From NCBI GenBank assembly GCA_036557225.1, contig DATBHX010000021.1:1-64000 (forward strand): a stretch of DNA of 64,000 nt. Direction: 5' to 3'. Each line of letters opens with the position of its first letter. Within the stretch, counting starts at the first letter, position 1. This stretch comes from Angelobacter sp036557225 (GTDB taxonomy: Bacteria > Acidobacteriota > Terriglobia > Terriglobales > Acidobacteriaceae). A program made the translations under genes and the position numbers. Below are positions 62,199 to 64,000 of the stretch, one piece after another. Below the pieces are notes generated by a model that worked only from the letters and a program-made list of their open reading frames with translations, was not told the DNA's origin and made no database searches.

Positions 62199-63836
62199 TT
62201 AGCCGGCCTCCTGGACTTTTGGCGCGCGTTGGTTCGCTCGTTGTGGCGACGCTTTTACGTCTTTCAAGATTTCCAGAGCAGCCAGTCGCCCGGGCGCGCC
62301 CATAATGCCGCCGCCGGGATGCGTCGCCGATCCACACATATAAAGGTTCTTGATGGGCGTGCGGAACTGCGCGTATCCGGGAACGGGCCGCAGGAAGAAG
62401 AGCTGTTCGAGCGAAAGCTCGCCCTGGAAGATGTTGCCCTCGCTCAGGCCGAACTCGCGCTCCAGGTCAAGCGGGGTTAGCACCTGCTTGTTGATGATGA
62501 TGTCTTTCAAGTTCGGGGCATATTCTGAGATGGTATTGATCACGTTGTTGCCAAAGGCTTCGCGCTGCTCGTCCCAGTTCAATCCCGGACGCAGCTTGTA
62601 CGGCGCGTATTGCACAAAGCACGACATCACGTGCTTTCCCGGTGGCGCGACCGAAGGGTCCGTGAGCGACGGAATCACCATATCAATGTACGGTCGACGG
62701 GAGAAGTTGCCGTACTTCGCGTCGTCATAGGCCCGCTCCATATATTCAACACTGGGCGAGATGGAGATCGCGCCGCGCAGGTGCGCGCCCGGGCCGGGCA
62801 GGCATTTGAAATCCGGCAAAGCGTCCAAAGCGATGTTCACCTTGCCCGAAGAGCCGCGAAACTTGTAGCGCCGCACGTCCTCCAGAAACTCGCCCGGAAG
62901 CTGGGCCTCTTCGATGAACTTGAGGAAGGTAAGCCGCGGATCAACGCTCGAAGAGATCACATCGGCATAAAACTCATCGCCGTTCTGGAGCGCCACGCCC
63001 TGCGCCCGGCCGTTTTTCACGATGATCTTTGCAATCGGCGACTGTGTGCGGATCTCTGCGCCCAGCTCGCGCGCCGCATCGGCGATCGCATTGGAGATTG
63101 CACCGGTACCGCCGCGAGCAAAGCCCCAGGAGCGAAACGCGCCGTCAATCTCTCCCATATAGTGATGCAACAGCACGTACGCCGTTCCCGGCGAGCGCAC
63201 GCCAAGAAACGTGCCGATAATTCCCGAGGCAGACATCGTCGCCTTGAGCACATCGGTTTCAAACCATTGGTCCAGGAAATCAATGGCGCTCATGGTCATC
63301 AACTGCACCTGGTTGTACTTGTCCTCGCTGGCCAATCCCTGGAAGCGTTTGCCGAGGAAGAGCAGCTTCATCAGCTCGCGTGGATTGAGGGTTGAAGGAT
63401 CAGGCGGCACCATGCTCAGGATCGGTTTCACGAAGCGGCACATGGCCTGCATGGCTTTGCCGAACTCTTCGTACGCCTCGGCATCAAGCTTGGAATGGCG
63501 CGCAATCTCACGCCGGGTCTTGCCGTGGTCGTTCACGCGCCATAGATAGTCGCCGCTGGGCATCGGGGTGAAGGTGCCGTCGAGAGGAAGGACTTCGAGT
63601 CCGTGGCGAGGCAGGTCGAGATCGCGAATGATCTCCGGCCGCAGAAGCGAGACCACGTACGAACAAACGGAAAACTTGAAGCCGGGAAAGACCTCTTCCG
63701 TGACGGCTGCGCCGCCGAGGACGTGCCGGCGCTCCAGCACCAGGACTTTTTTGCCGGCGCGCGCAAGGTATGCGGCATTGGTTAGGCCATTGTGCCCGCC
63801 GCCGATCACGATCACGTCATATTTGTTGGAAGCCAC
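62199..63836 (-). CDS. PYROXD2-like FAD oxidoreductase, paralogue
   Basis: A 545-aa paralogue of the next gene, aligned over its length: VIVIGGGHNGLTNAAYLARAG, VLERRHVLGGAAVTEEVFPGF, RGGTGAISNAIADAARELGAEI and YMCGSATHPGGGIMGAPGRLAA. It has an extra C-terminal basic tail of about 20 residues. A GTG start is preceded by AGGAG about 10 bases upstream. It is probably the first gene of the flavoprotein-flavoprotein-Rieske operon. The substrate is unknown; identical spacing of FAD motifs suggests both are active. Confidence 0.88.
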   Translation of the reverse strand: MASNKYDVIVIGGGHNGLTNAAYLARAGKKVLVLERRHVLGGAAVTEEVFPGFKFSVCSYVVSLLRPEIIRDLDLPRHGLEVLPLDGTFTPMPSGDYLWRVNDHGKTRREIARHSKLDAEAYEEFGKAMQAMCRFVKPILSMVPPDPSTLNPRELMKLLFLGKRFQGLASEDKYNQVQLMTMSAIDFLDQWFETDVLKATMSASGIIGTFLGVRSPGTAYVLLHHYMGEIDGAFRSWGFARGGTGAISNAIADAARELGAEIRTQSPIAKIIVKNGRAQGVALQNGDEFYADVISSSVDPRLTFLKFIEEAQLPGEFLEDVRRYKFRGSSGKVNIALDALPDFKCLPGPGAHLRGAISISPSVEYMERAYDDAKYGNFSRRPYIDMVIPSLTDPSVAPPGKHVMSCFVQYAPYKLRPGLNWDEQREAFGNNVINTISEYAPNLKDIIINKQVLTPLDLEREFGLSEGNIFQGELSLEQLFFLRPVPGYAQFRTPIKNLYMCGSATHPGGGIMGAPGRLAALEILKDVKASPQRANQRAPKVQEAG

Positions 63837-64000
63837 TCGCTTTCAGCTCCTGGCTTCTGGCTCAATCAGGACAGAAGCGAAATGAATCAAGAATTAGTGT
63901 AATTCGCAAGGGAAACTGTGCGCGTAGAACCCTCCGAACGGCTCAGAGGCCGCTGAACAGGACGCTCCATTGGATCAGGCGAAGCATGTGGATAAATGAT

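Overview
The window looks like chromosomal DNA of a soil-type Acidobacteriota (Terriglobia-like) bacterium. This is inferred from the gene content: a 1170-aa Oar-like TonB-dependent receptor with an N-terminal carboxypeptidase-regulatory domain, Tat-exported and lipoprotein-rich Gram-negative secretion signals, cobalamin-dependent MetH, a fused alpha/beta 2-oxoacid dehydrogenase E1, and moderately GC-rich DNA with degenerate dispersed repeats in the spacers. No rRNA, tRNA, CRISPR array, transposase, integrase or phage gene was recognised. Almost everything is core or niche metabolism.

Layout. 1-1190: gene-poor, repeat-bearing DNA that holds one small gene (852-1028) for a secreted peptide with six cysteines. 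1196-11550 (- strand): lactate permease, a four-gene sugar-type ABC importer (Tat-exported binding protein, ATPase, two permeases), acetyl-CoA synthetase and an MHS-family MFS carrier, i.e. uptake and activation of small organic acids and sugars. 12041-16732 (+): a complete branched-chain-amino-acid-type ABC importer (livK-H-M-G-F order). 16807-23397: a phosphoesterase lipoprotein, a membrane protein overlapping a NUDIX-membrane fusion, a small lipoprotein, and a translationally coupled APC permease/aminotransferase pair. 23484-30804 (-): TonB receptor and metH. 31251-36883 (-): tatA, two small unknown genes, a histidine kinase/OmpR-type regulator pair, and two receiver-only regulators flanking a Spy/CpxP-like periplasmic protein. 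The two receiver-only genes share an identical three-site upstream motif array. 37080-38350 (+): YtxH-like and coiled-coil membrane proteins, then a four-helix-bundle (S23-type) gene tightly enclosed in a 37-bp inverted repeat. 38355-42871 (-): a short dcw cluster (mraZ, rsmH, a 49-aa ORF, ftsL, PASTA-type ftsI) that stops after ftsI. 43181-49012 (-): a tripartite RND efflux system. 49296-52435: AlkZ-like protein and uvrB, convergent. 53120-59400: secreted GH18 chitinase-like enzyme with CBM modules, a HAD phosphatase, fused E1 and a PafA-like phosphatase. 59414-63836 (-): a Rieske oxygenase behind two PYROXD2-like flavoproteins.

The observations most worth following are the six-cysteine secreted peptide, the inverted-repeat-bounded S23 cassette, the duplicated GTAAA operator array of the receiver-only regulators, and the 10-bp-phased mraZ operator. 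No large, obviously new multi-gene defence or biosynthetic system was seen.
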